The notes below the pieces were generated by a model. That model saw only the letters and a list, made by a program, of their open reading frames with translations. It was not told where the DNA came from and ran no database searches. This document shows, one piece after another, positions 1 through 6,131 of a stretch of 64,000 nucleotides of DNA. Position numbers and translations under genes: made by a program. The DNA comes from Prochlorococcus sp. AG-402-N17 (lineage in GTDB: Bacteria; Cyanobacteriota; Cyanobacteriia; PCC-6307; Cyanobiaceae). The stretch's first letter is position 1; each line of letters opens with the position of its first letter. The stretch covers positions 44,098-108,097 of the forward strand of contig QCIV01000002.1 of the NCBI GenBank assembly GCA_003216455.1, given 5' to 3'.

Positions 1-236
1 CAACTGTCTTGCCCATTTTCCCAAAGGAGTAGAATATCCTCTTTGGGATAATCTGATTGAATATGTTTTGGGAATTTTAAAAAATCAGCTGATACTGCTT
101 TCCATCCATGATCAATACCGTTTGAATTAAAATTCCATGTGAGATTTAATCTTATCCTTGAACCTTGATGTTCAGCATATACCCAGTATCCATTATGATA
201 TAGTGCTACTTCTCCTTTATCCTCAATAAGGTACAT
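1..236 (-). CDS. hypothetical protein, 3' end cut by window edge
   Basis: An open frame on the minus strand starts with ATG at 236 and runs off the left edge with no stop in 78 codons. The product begins MYLIEDKGEVALYHNGYWVY and is rich in aromatic residues (Trp, Tyr, Phe), with no membrane segment in the visible part. I do not recognise the family. It lies left of the first tRNA-Pro remnant, so it belongs to the neighbouring island cassette. The full length and function cannot be judged from this fragment. Confidence 0.5.
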   Translation of the reverse strand, partial: MYLIEDKGEVALYHNGYWVYAEHQGSRIRLNLTWNFNSNGIDHGWKAVSADFLKFPKHIQSDYPKEDILLLWENGQDS

Positions 237-318
237 TTTAAGAAAATTTTTAGAATATTAACATATGAGATTAATAATTAGAGATTAAGTCGGCAAGGTT
301 ATGCAAGGTATAGCAAAT

Positions 319-340
319 AATCGCTATATAATAGCTAATT
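319..340. repeat. paired 11-bp direct repeats left of tRNA-Pro remnant 1
   Basis: AATCGCTATAT is followed directly by AATAGCTAATT, the same 11-bp unit with a few changes. It sits 73 bp left of the tRNA-Pro remnant at 414. The sequence class matches the pairs at 5881, 9986 and 16053, and like the 9986 copy it is preceded by TATNCAA-like units. I read it as a probable recombinase arm site. Confidence 0.5.
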
Positions 341-368
341 CTTACTTTTCTTATACTTAGCAATAAAT

Positions 369-390
369 AAAGAGTGTCTGGGAAACTCTC
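369..390 (-). terminator. tRNA-Pro terminator remnant
   Basis: On the minus strand AGAGT, a 9-base loop containing TTCCC, and ACTCT are followed by TTTATTTATT. The same hairpin type sits at the same distance from the tRNA piece at 5662 and 10032. It was therefore probably the intrinsic terminator of the tRNA-Pro gene, carried along with each displaced 3' end. Confidence 0.5.
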
Positions 391-413
391 TCTATGAATT
401 GGTTTTTAAATGG

Positions 414-425
414 TCGGGGCGACAG
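414..425 (-). repeat. tRNA-Pro 3'-end remnant 1 (12 nt)
   Basis: Only the last 12 nt of the tRNA-Pro acceptor and T-stem strand remain (TCGGGGCGACAG on the plus strand). The preceding 45 bp, including TTGGTTTTTAAAT, match the flanks of the copies at 5705 and 10080. That flanking match makes chance resemblance unlikely. The rest of the tRNA piece has been replaced by unrelated sequence. Confidence 0.6.
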
Positions 426-483
426 AAAACCCCTTGAAAGTTACGCCAAATCGGGCAGAACCTAAACCCAGACTCGCTTTAGG

Positions 484-636
484 ATGGCTAAGTTAAATGT
501 AAATGTAGAGAAAGTTTCTGAATTAATATTAGATGCAGTAAAAATTCTTCCAGATTACAAGGAAGGAGAAAAACTAATTAAAGATTTTTTAACAATGACG
601 AAAATTATAGATAAAAATCAAACGAAAAATAAATAA
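484..636 (+). CDS. small hypothetical protein (50 aa)
   Basis: ATG at 484 is preceded by the purine-rich AGG. The 50-residue product starts MAKLNVNVEKVSELILDAVK and is predicted soluble and helical, ending in a Lys/Asn-rich tail. No domain is recognised. It lies between tRNA-Pro remnant 1 and rmuC in a stretch that otherwise holds nothing visible. Its charged, low-complexity end is common in small Prochlorococcus island proteins. Real coding is plausible but unproven. Confidence 0.45.
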   Translation: MAKLNVNVEKVSELILDAVKILPDYKEGEKLIKDFLTMTKIIDKNQTKNK

Positions 637-747
637 ATAGATAGCTAAAACACACTCCAAAACTTTCTCAAAAACAAACTGTAAAAGTATTAGTAAAATC
701 CAATATTGACATTCAATATAAAATTATCTTAATTACTGAGAAATCAA

Positions 748-2343
748 TTGGATAATGTCCTTCTTTTTATAACAGGTGTTTTATCTGGAATTATTGTTGG
801 TTTTATAATTAGTCGTTCTTTTTTTAGAAAATCAAGAAGTAATGATGGAAGTAAAGAGAGCTTTCTAGAAGAAAATTTATTTAAGGTTGAAAAGAACCTA
901 GAAGATACCTCAGTAGAGCTTAATAATCAAAGAAAAGAGGTCAAAGTTTTACAACAGAATATTCAGGAGTTAACTAAGGATAAAGCAATAAAAGAAACGG
1001 AATTAAAGGTTGTTTCGGAGGAAAAGATTAAGCTGGAGAATAATCAAAGAGAATTTAAAAAAGATTTTGAATATCTCAGAAATCAAAAGGAATCTCTGGG
1101 TATTGAAATTGGAGAATTGAAAGAACAAAATAAATCACTAGTTGAAGATTCATCACGCATCGAATCTGAAAAAGAGAAATTAGAAGAGCTGCATAAAATT
1201 ACTGTGAATGATAAAGAAATTCTTCGAACTAAAAGAGAGGAACTGAATAATAGACTTGCTGAAATAAAAGAGCAGTTAAAATCCCAAGAAACTCAAACTA
1301 AATTTCTTGAGCAAGCTAAGGCGGATCTCGTTACACAATTTCGTGCACTGAGTGCCGAAATGCTTAAAGGATCAAAAGAAGATCTTTTAAAAAGAACTAA
1401 AGAAACAGTTACAGAGCCATTTACAAAACAAGTTGAAATTCTTAGAAAGCAAGTGGAATTATTATCAAAGGATTCGACAGAAAAATTAAGTGCTCTAAAC
1501 CAAACAACAATTAATTTAGATAAAAAAAGTGATGATGTTAAGGGTGCTGCAATGCAACTAACAAGTGCACTAAGATCACCCAACGTTAAGGGCAGATGGG
1601 GAGAAGTTAATTTAAAAAGAATTTTAGAATTTGTAGGACTTATTAATTATTGTGATTTTGACGAGCAAGTCAGTATTGAAACTGAAGAAAAGGGTAGATT
1701 AAGACCCGATTGTGTAATTACTATTCCTGGATCAAGAAGACTGATAGTTGACTCAAAGGCACCTATAGAAAGTTATTTAGATGCGATAAAAGAAACTGAT
1801 CAAAATCTTCAAGAAAAGGCGATAACAGACCATCTTAGAAAAGTGCGTAGCCATATTGATCAACTGGCTAAAAAGGATTATGCAAATCAATTAAGTGAAA
1901 TTGGTGAAGTAGTTGATGGAGTTGTTTTATATATTCCAGTAGAGGGGGCTTTATCTATGGCTTTAGAGCGAGATCCTTATCTTTTAGAATATGCATTTGA
2001 GAAAAATATAATTCTTACTTTTCCTACAAGTCTCCTTGCAATACTAAAAGGATTTTCTATGACTATACAAAGAGCTGAAATGACAAAAAATATAAATGAG
2101 ATTCAGCAAATGTCTACGGAACTTTACAAGAGATTTATAAACTTTATAGAAAAGTTCTCTGCGCTAGGTTCAAATATTTCAAAATTAAATAAAACCTATA
2201 ACGATGCGCAAGGTTCTTATGAAAAGAGGTTATTACCTCAAGCAAAACGTATCGCAGAATTATCGGGACAAAATAATGAATTTCTTCCTTTAAATGAAAT
2301 CGATTCAAACATCAAAGAATTTAAGTCCATAGATAATAATTAA
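748..2343 (+). CDS. rmuC: DNA recombination protein RmuC family
   Basis: The 531-residue product has an N-terminal membrane anchor (about residues 4-22), a long coiled coil (about 40-200, very rich in Glu/Lys/Leu) and a C-terminal RmuC domain (about 250-480). The C-terminal domain includes KGRWGEVNLKRILEFVGL and the motif LRPDCVITIPGSRRLIVDSK, typical of this nuclease-like family. RmuC limits inversions at short inverted repeats in E. coli; the exact enzymatic role is unclear. TTG at 748 is chosen because it keeps the anchor and because no in-frame ATG precedes the domain. Being carried in a repeat-rich island cassette, it may affect recombination there, but that is inference. Confidence 0.85.
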   Translation: MDNVLLFITGVLSGIIVGFIISRSFFRKSRSNDGSKESFLEENLFKVEKNLEDTSVELNNQRKEVKVLQQNIQELTKDKAIKETELKVVSEEKIKLENNQREFKKDFEYLRNQKESLGIEIGELKEQNKSLVEDSSRIESEKEKLEELHKITVNDKEILRTKREELNNRLAEIKEQLKSQETQTKFLEQAKADLVTQFRALSAEMLKGSKEDLLKRTKETVTEPFTKQVEILRKQVELLSKDSTEKLSALNQTTINLDKKSDDVKGAAMQLTSALRSPNVKGRWGEVNLKRILEFVGLINYCDFDEQVSIETEEKGRLRPDCVITIPGSRRLIVDSKAPIESYLDAIKETDQNLQEKAITDHLRKVRSHIDQLAKKDYANQLSEIGEVVDGVVLYIPVEGALSMALERDPYLLEYAFEKNIILTFPTSLLAILKGFSMTIQRAEMTKNINEIQQMSTELYKRFINFIEKFSALGSNISKLNKTYNDAQGSYEKRLLPQAKRIAELSGQNNEFLPLNEIDSNIKEFKSIDNN

Positions 2344-2455
2344 TCAATTTCTTTCAAAAAAGGAATGACACCCAAATAAATGGTGAAAAAACAATAAATC
2401 TCATACTTTTTTTTTATATTTAAGAGGGATATATTAATTAAAACTAAATATCTTA

Positions 2456-2498
2456 TTGAAAGTCGATCTAAAATAGGGGGCAATAAGCTCCTTTTTTA
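2456..2498 (+). repeat. TTGACAGTCGATCT hairpin module, copy 1
   Basis: TTGAAAGTCGATCTAAAATA is followed by an imperfect hairpin (AGGGGGC, loop AATAA, GCTCCT) and a T-run, with the next gene's ATG directly after the T-run. The same layout recurs at 3223, 5941, 10256, 10843 and 12109. It could be a terminator, a promoter with a -35 element, or both. Confidence 0.7.
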
Positions 2499-2770
2499 AT
2501 GTTATTTGTGGTTGTTATTGGCTGGCTTGCAAGTGCTCTTTTTTGTGCAATATTAGCCAATGAAAAAGGTTATCTTCCTGCCGCATGGTTTTTTGGAGGA
2601 TATTTTTCGGGTTTTTTGCATTAATAGCAGCAGCAGGTTTACCAGATAAAAAACTTAGAAAATATAGTAGACAAATAGAAGGAGAGAAAAATTCAAAAGA
2701 GCCACAAAGTGATGGAGATCGGGCAAAAAAAACAGTTAGCTGGGATAACGTATCTAAACTAGATAAATGA
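2499..2770 (+). pseudogene. small membrane protein split by a -1 frame change
   Basis: ATG at 2499 opens a frame encoding MLFVVVIGWLASALFCAILA and then a Gly/Phe-rich segment, but stops at 2622. The continuation GFFALIAAAGLPDKKLRKYS lies in the -1 frame and runs to 2770. The two halves join naturally at the T-run TATTTTTCGGG near 2594-2605, so one T is probably missing or a ribosomal slip occurs there. The joined product would be about 90 residues with two membrane segments and a charged soluble tail. The separate ATG at 2585 would start in the middle of the membrane region. Confidence 0.6.
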
Positions 2771-2823
2771 AACGCTTACTACTTGCACCGCTTTCTTATT
2801 GGCAGATGGCTATTAAGTATTAA
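2767..2823 (+). CDS. truncated signal-peptide leader ORF (18 aa)
   Basis: ATGAAACGCTTACTACTTGC encodes MKRLLLAPL, the start of a Sec signal peptide, but the frame ends after 18 codons. Its ATG overlaps the upstream stop (ATGA) and its stop overlaps the next start (TAATG). The same leader start recurs at 10821, 11072, 11478 and 12070; only the 11072 copy is joined to a full secreted protein. This looks like a decayed or recombining leader cassette rather than a functional peptide. Confidence 0.45.
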   Translation: MKRLLLAPLSYWQMAIKY

Positions 2824-3200
2824 TGGATAAAACTAACACTTGGTTAATTAGAGTATTTGCTGTTTTTCTTATTTGTGTTTGCCTTATCGTATATCTAAAT
2901 TCACAAAAGAAACCATTCTTACTCAGTCCAAAACCTAGTATTGAGGATTTGGAATATAAAGCATTAGATAAGAAAAGGGCAAATGCTGAATTTGCTGCGA
3001 ATAGGGATTATACGGACTATGAAAAATTTGGAAGTATAATTTTTTGTCGTACTTCATTCAATAGTCGGATTGAATCAGCAAACTATTCGAAACAAATGGA
3101 ATTATATATTTCTGGAAAAGAAGCAGATTTATCAGAATGGGTTATTGCTATAAAAGATTATGAAAACGAAAGATCAAAATGTAGAGACTTTAATCCTTAA
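2823..3200 (+). CDS. membrane-anchored hypothetical protein (125 aa)
   Basis: The 125-residue product has one N-terminal membrane segment (about residues 8-26) and then a soluble, charged domain with two cysteines (in IIFCRTSF and ERSKCRDF). The anchor suggests the soluble part faces the periplasm or thylakoid lumen. The ATG overlaps the stop of the preceding 18-codon leader (TAATG), so translation may be coupled. No family is recognised. It is followed by another degenerate MKRLLL leader and a TTGACAGTCGATCT module. Confidence 0.55.
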   Translation: MDKTNTWLIRVFAVFLICVCLIVYLNSQKKPFLLSPKPSIEDLEYKALDKKRANAEFAANRDYTDYEKFGSIIFCRTSFNSRIESANYSKQMELYISGKEADLSEWVIAIKDYENERSKCRDFNP

Positions 3201-3222
3201 ATAAAACGCTTACTAATTTAAA

Positions 3223-3266
3223 TTGAAAGTCGATCTAACATCTAATGATAAAACCCCTCTTTTTTT
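3223..3266 (+). repeat. TTGACAGTCGATCT hairpin module, copy 2
   Basis: TTGAAAGTCGATCTAACAT is followed by a degenerate hairpin region (ATAAAACCCCTC) and a T-run. It is preceded by AAAACGCTTACTAAT, a damaged copy of the MKRLLL leader start. The next gene begins right after the T-run, but with ATT instead of ATG. Confidence 0.6.
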
Positions 3267-3530
3267 ATTGAAAAGTTATTTATCGTTTGCACTTTTGATT
3301 GCTCTTTTCAATATTATGTAGAGACTGTTGAACAATGGGTCAAAGAACAAGGAGATGGAATCGTAATACATTATGACTTAGTAAAAATTAATGATCACAA
3401 GTCTCATTCCTTTTATACAGTTTCTAGTCTAGAAGAGTTTGCAAAGATGTTAGATACAGAATGGGCTAGGGAATGGGATAAAACTAATAACTGCAAAGAT
3501 AAAGTTTATAAACTTGAACTGGTTGAATGA
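3267..3530 (+). CDS. small hypothetical protein (87 aa) with apparent ATT start
   Basis: The frame encodes (I/M)EKLFIVCTFDCSFQYYVE and ends EWDKTNNCKDKVYKLELVE. It has a balanced composition with repeated Cys, Tyr and Trp and looks like a real folded protein. No ATG, GTG or TTG occurs in frame before the middle of the protein. ATT at 3267 lies exactly where sister modules place their ATG, directly after the T-run. The gene overlaps the next one by ATGA, which suggests translational coupling. Function unknown; non-AUG initiation, decay or a base error are all possible. Confidence 0.5.
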   Translation: MEKLFIVCTFDCSFQYYVETVEQWVKEQGDGIVIHYDLVKINDHKSHSFYTVSSLEEFAKMLDTEWAREWDKTNNCKDKVYKLELVE

Positions 3531-3709
3531 CTAATAAATGGAATGATAAATCTTGGCAAAGAGATTTCTTGAAAATGAAGTCACATTCGCCTTCAGATGC
3601 AAAACTCCTGATGGGAGGTGTAAAAGGATTGAAAGATGCTTGGCGTTTAGGTGTTCTACAAGTTGAATACGAAAGACTAAAGAAAAAACAAATGCAACAA
3701 GATAAATAG
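3527..3709 (+). CDS. small basic hypothetical protein (60 aa)
   Basis: The 60-residue product begins MTNKWNDKSWQRDFLKMKSH and is basic, Lys/Met/Trp-rich, and predicted helical with no membrane segment. Its ATG overlaps the upstream stop in ATGA, so it probably forms a two-gene unit with the ATT-start gene. The family is not recognised. No regulatory signal of its own is visible. Confidence 0.5.
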   Translation: MTNKWNDKSWQRDFLKMKSHSPSDAKLLMGGVKGLKDAWRLGVLQVEYERLKKKQMQQDK

Positions 3710-3767
3710 TCTTTGCGTTCGTAATAGATCCTGATGGATATAAGATATAGCTAATAGATATTTACTA

Positions 3768-3917
3768 ATGAAGGAATTAGAAGAAAATACTATTGAACAA
3801 ATAAGAACCCTTCTTAATTATTTAGAGCAAACAGATCTATTAAAAAATAAAGATATTCTCAGGTGTTTAGATGTAATAGCCAGAGAGTATGGAGGGAAGG
3901 TAGTGGATGAGAATTAA
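3768..3917 (+). CDS. small hypothetical protein (49 aa)
   Basis: ATG at 3768 opens a 49-codon frame (MKELEENTIEQIRTLLNYLE...). It is acidic in the first half, helical, soluble, and ends REYGGKVVDEN. No domain is recognised. It is followed 12 bases later by a partial TTGACAGTCGATCT module. Amphipathic helix spacing makes coding plausible, but the length is too short for certainty. Confidence 0.45.
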   Translation: MKELEENTIEQIRTLLNYLEQTDLLKNKDILRCLDVIAREYGGKVVDEN

Positions 3918-3929
3918 AATATTAATTGA

Positions 3930-3954
3930 TTGACAGTCCATCTAAAGTAATTCC
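3930..3954 (+). repeat. TTGACAGTCGATCT module, copy 3 (no hairpin)
   Basis: TTGACAGTCCATCTAAAGTA matches the first half of the module, but the hairpin and T-run are missing. A still weaker copy (TTGAAAGTAGACTAAAG) is at 4414. These appear to be eroded members of the repeat family. Confidence 0.45.
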
Positions 3955-4036
3955 TTAAGCAGAAGTATTCATTTCAAGATCCTCAACACAATTTTAAATA
4001 CTATATCTTAGAAATAATTCTAGATTTATTAATCAA

Positions 4037-4375
4037 ATGAATACTTATTTTGTAACTGCAACTTTTAAAAATGTTGCTCTCATGGGTGCAGCTTACGATC
4101 TTTTTTTAAAGGTTGTTGAAGATGGAACTTTGAATGATGAGTTTGAAGGATTCAAGGTTTTGGGAAGGTATCATGCCTCTTACTCAAATAATGTTTATAT
4201 TATTGTCCAAGCTTCAGCAGGTATAAAAATGACAGAACACTTTGCTCCTTGGAAAGTAAAGTTTGATATAGATTTTGATATCAAGCCAGTTATGACTGAC
4301 GATGAAAAAGTTGCTGAGCATAAGCTTGTTGGTTCATTAATGGCAGCAGAACAGAAAATGGGATTCACAGGTTAA
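4037..4375 (+). CDS. conserved small hypothetical protein (112 aa)
   Basis: The 112-residue product begins MNTYFVTATFKNVALMGAAY and has alternating strands and helices with a compact alpha/beta look. It resembles small ferredoxin-fold stress or sensor-like proteins of cyanobacteria (DUF3303-like), but I cannot be sure. There is no signal peptide or membrane segment. The ATG follows AATCAA without a clear Shine-Dalgarno sequence. It sits alone between eroded copies of the TTGACAGTCGATCT repeat. Confidence 0.55.
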   Translation: MNTYFVTATFKNVALMGAAYDLFLKVVEDGTLNDEFEGFKVLGRYHASYSNNVYIIVQASAGIKMTEHFAPWKVKFDIDFDIKPVMTDDEKVAEHKLVGSLMAAEQKMGFTG

Positions 4376-4439
4376 TTATCTTAAAGATTTAAACTATGAA
4401 TATATTTTTTGTGTTGAAAGTAGACTAAAGATTAAAATA

Positions 4440-4553
4440 CTACTGACAAATATCGAGTAATTTTATATAAATCCCCAACAATACTATTGTCGCTACACCT
4501 ACACCAATAACTGTATTTGGTTGATTATCCCAGAGATCATTTAATAATTCCAA
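4440..4553 (-). CDS. single-pass small membrane protein (37 aa)
   Basis: TTG at 4553 is preceded by AAGGAATT on the minus strand, a good ribosome-binding site. The 37-residue product starts MELLNDLWDNQPNTVIGVGV and has one membrane helix (about residues 14-32) flanked by a soluble acidic start. Such tiny membrane proteins are common in Prochlorococcus, but I recognise no family. The site supports coding better than length alone would. Confidence 0.45.
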   Translation of the reverse strand: MELLNDLWDNQPNTVIGVGVATIVLLGIYIKLLDICQ

Positions 4554-4564
4554 ATTCCTTTTTT

Positions 4565-4672
4565 TTATTTAGTTTTATATCTCAAATTACCTACTTCTTT
4601 TCTCCATAAAATACTTAAAAATCTATCAATAACATCTCTTTTATTTTGTGCCTGTTCTTTTTTAGTTTTCAT
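4565..4672 (-). CDS. small basic hypothetical protein (35 aa)
   Basis: ATG at 4672 opens a 35-codon frame, MKTKKEQAQNKRDVIDRFLS and onwards, strongly basic with a central amphipathic helix. It is 11 bp upstream of the small membrane protein at 4440-4553 on the same strand, so the two may be co-transcribed. No family is recognised. Confidence 0.4.
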   Translation of the reverse strand: MKTKKEQAQNKRDVIDRFLSILWRKEVGNLRYKTK

Positions 4673-4748
4673 AGATCTACTAATAACTAATATTAATTTA
4701 GACTTATTTATATAAAATAAATAAATAAGTAAAACTTCTTAAAAATAA

Positions 4749-5012
4749 ATGGCTAGATCTTACTGGTTGTGCAACTCAAATAGATCAAAAGTAAAAAGGT
4801 TTATTGAAAATACAAATAATAAAGACCAATTTTTTAAATATATGTTTATTGATTCTGGCAAGGTTACTTCTACATGGGGTAAAGAACCACCTGTTATGAC
4901 TACTAGAGAAGAATTAAAGAAAGAAGCAGCTAGAGAGGAATGGAAAAAATTAATTGCTCAAGGTTGGAGAAGAACCGAAGAAGTTTGGATAAATAAAGAG
5001 GGCCAAAGTTGA
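4749..5012 (+). CDS. DUF1651-like protein (87 aa)
   Basis: The 87-residue product ends in EEWKKLIAQGWRRTEEVW, the pattern typical of DUF1651, a family I know from marine Prochlorococcus and Synechococcus, often in multiple copies in islands. The N-terminus MARSYWLCNSNRSKVKRF is also typical. It is soluble with no membrane segment. Function is unknown for the family. The upstream region is AT-rich with AAAACTTCTTAAAAATAA and no obvious ribosome-binding site. Confidence 0.65.
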   Translation: MARSYWLCNSNRSKVKRFIENTNNKDQFFKYMFIDSGKVTSTWGKEPPVMTTREELKKEAAREEWKKLIAQGWRRTEEVWINKEGQS

Positions 5013-5170
5013 AATGAATTTCTTAATCAGTCTTGGACTGATACTGGTCATTAAACACGAATAAATCACTAATAAAACACACTTTCCAAAAATGAAATGA
5101 GACGCCAAAACCATTGCAAGTAGATTTAACAGTCTCAAAAAGCTTAAGTAGTACTGTCTAGAACACAATT

Positions 5171-5305
5171 CTTATACAGTAGGTTTTATGTGTATAAGTA
5201 ATATATAAATCTAGTAATATATAAATCTAGTTATATAGTTATTAGAAGGAATATTGAGTGTGTTTAATTAATGAACAAGTAACCGACTTAAACACCTTAT
5301 ACACA
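5171..5305. repeat. CTTATACA inverted/direct copies with 16-bp tandem repeats
   Basis: CTTATACA occurs at 5171 and 5296 (plus) and inverted as TGTGTATAAG at 5189-5198. Between them are two exact tandem copies of a 16-bp unit (TAATATATAAATCTAG, 5199-5230) and a partial third. The rest of 5013-5326 shows no convincing gene. The arrangement is iteron- or operator-like and lies just downstream of the terminase-like gene. Confidence 0.5.
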
Positions 5306-5326
5306 CCTAATGCTTATAGTTGTCAT

Positions 5327-5578
5327 CTAGAGTCTTTTTTTCTTATCGGCTGCTTCAATACAAATTTTGTGCATCAGGTTCAAACTTCCAATAGCTTCGA
5401 GGGCTTTTAAATGTACCTTCTCAGTCTGGGTCACAGGCCATGCCATCAGGTCAGTTTTCTCGTACTTCTCTAAGCTCTTTATCATTTGAGCACTTGCGCA
5501 GTGAATATCCAGATTCACACTTCTACGAGTGATCCCATAGTCCCTGACTAGGCTTCTAGTTACTTCAGACACTCCCAT
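5327..5578 (-). CDS. putative terminase-small-subunit-like protein (83 aa)
   Basis: The 83-residue product has a helix-turn-helix-like N-terminus (VTRSLVRDYGITRRSVNLDI) and a second helical part (KVHLKALEAIGSLNLMHKIC). It shares both features and spacing with the 111-residue protein at 17994-18329. DNA-binding helix-turn-helix plus an ALxALxxLxxL helix is how small phage terminase subunits are built. It is shorter than most, so it may be a trimmed copy. It sits at the right end of cassette A, 127 bp from the tRNA-Pro remnant, as expected for a satellite-like element. Alternatively it is a simple DNA-binding regulator. Confidence 0.45.
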   Translation of the reverse strand: MGVSEVTRSLVRDYGITRRSVNLDIHCASAQMIKSLEKYEKTDLMAWPVTQTEKVHLKALEAIGSLNLMHKICIEAADKKKRL

Positions 5579-5614
5579 GCCTGACTCGAATAACTAGGAA
5601 GTTAAAATAATTTT

Positions 5615-5643
5615 TTGGCTAATTGTTGGCAACAATGAGCCAA
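5615..5643 (-). promoter_or_regulatory. 29-bp palindrome over the promoter of the terminase-like gene
   Basis: Arms of 14 bp (TTGGCTAATTGTTG and CAACAATGAGCCAA) surround a single G, with one mismatch. It lies 37 bp upstream of the ATG at 5578. On the minus strand, TTGCCA within it and TATTTT 17 bp later form a plausible -35/-10 pair. A repressor bound here would block the promoter. Confidence 0.5.
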
Positions 5644-5661
5644 CAAGTAATAGTAATAAAA

Positions 5662-5681
5662 TAGAGTTTGGGAACCTCTCT
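5662..5681 (-). terminator. tRNA-Pro terminator copy 2
   Basis: On the minus strand GAGAGGTTCCCAAACTCTA is followed by TTTTATTACT. It forms the same short hairpin with a CCC loop as at 369 and 10032, at the same distance from the tRNA 3' end. Confidence 0.5.
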
Positions 5682-5704
5682 TGTATGACTTGGTTTTTAA
5701 ATTG

Positions 5705-5753
5705 TCGGGGCGACAGGATTCGAACCTGCGACCTAGTGCTCCCAAAGCACCCG
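5705..5753 (-). repeat. tRNA-Pro(UGG) 3'-fragment 2
   Basis: The 49-bp piece covers the anticodon stem-loop (GGTGC-TTTGGGA-GCACT), variable loop, T arm and acceptor 3' strand of a minus-strand tRNA-Pro. The 5' half is absent; sequence to the right is unrelated to a tRNA. It separates cassette A from the arsenate/phosphate cassette. A displaced 3' end like this is what tRNA-targeting integration leaves. Confidence 0.85.
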
Positions 5754-5880
5754 CCCTCCAATTTGAGACAGTGGGTTAAATAAACAAGTCAGGCTATAGC
5801 TTGTTAGTTGCTATATCTACAAAATTACGAGTCTTAAAAATAGGCCAAAGTTATACAAAATTATCCTTAGATATACAATT

Positions 5881-5902
5881 AATCGCTAAATAATCGCTAA
5901 AC
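5881..5902. repeat. paired 11-bp direct repeats right of tRNA-Pro fragment 2
   Basis: AATCGCTAAAT is followed by AATCGCTAAAC. TATACAA-like units lie just left. About 4 bp further on is GACCTAGTGCTT, itself a snippet of the tRNA-Pro piece. It is identical in class to the pair at 16053, and the flanks between fragment and pair are also similar (GGCTATAGCTT in both). Confidence 0.6.
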
Positions 5903-5940
5903 AAAGACCTAGTGCTTTAGGAGCTGTAAAATATCATTGA

Positions 5941-5982
5941 TTGACAGTCGATCCAACATAGAGGGATAAAACCCTCTTTTTT
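5941..5982 (+). terminator. TTGACAGTCGATCT hairpin module, copy 4
   Basis: This is the cleanest copy: TTGACAGTCGATCCAACAT, then a 6-bp stem AGAGGG-ATAAAA-CCCTCT and a T-run. As a terminator it is convincing. As a promoter, TTGACA and GATAAA are 18 bp apart. The following ATG (5983) gives only a six-codon frame, so no gene is attached now. Confidence 0.6.
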
Positions 5983-6025
5983 ATGAAAGTAATAAGCGTT
6001 TAAAAAGAGCGAACAGGTCGTATAT

Positions 6026-6060
6026 ATCAATAATTATTGATTATATCAAAATATTTTGAT
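6026..6060. promoter_or_regulatory. two ArsR-type operators upstream of pstS
   Basis: Two perfect 16-bp palindromes, ATCAATAATTATTGAT (6026-6041) and ATCAAAATATTTTGAT (6045-6060), both fit the ATCAA-N6-TTGAT pattern of cyanobacterial ArsR sites. They lie 72-106 bp before the pstS start. The same pattern occurs twice in the arsR/gap intergenic region. Repression by the adjacent ArsR and release by arsenite is the natural reading. Confidence 0.75.
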
Positions 6061-6131
6061 GCATTTCTTAATCTTTGTATTTCGCTTTTTGTTTGATGCT
6101 ATAAATAAATTGTCTTCAATCTAAGTGGCTA

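Noticed and set aside
5983..6003. Six-codon ORF after hairpin module copy 4
   Set aside because: Too short to support; it only shows where a start codon sits relative to the module.
6061..6131. Pho box upstream of pstS
   Set aside because: CTTAATC and TTTGTATTTCGC resemble parts of a PhoB site but no 8-bp repeats with 3-bp spacing are convincing; the ArsR sites explain regulation better.
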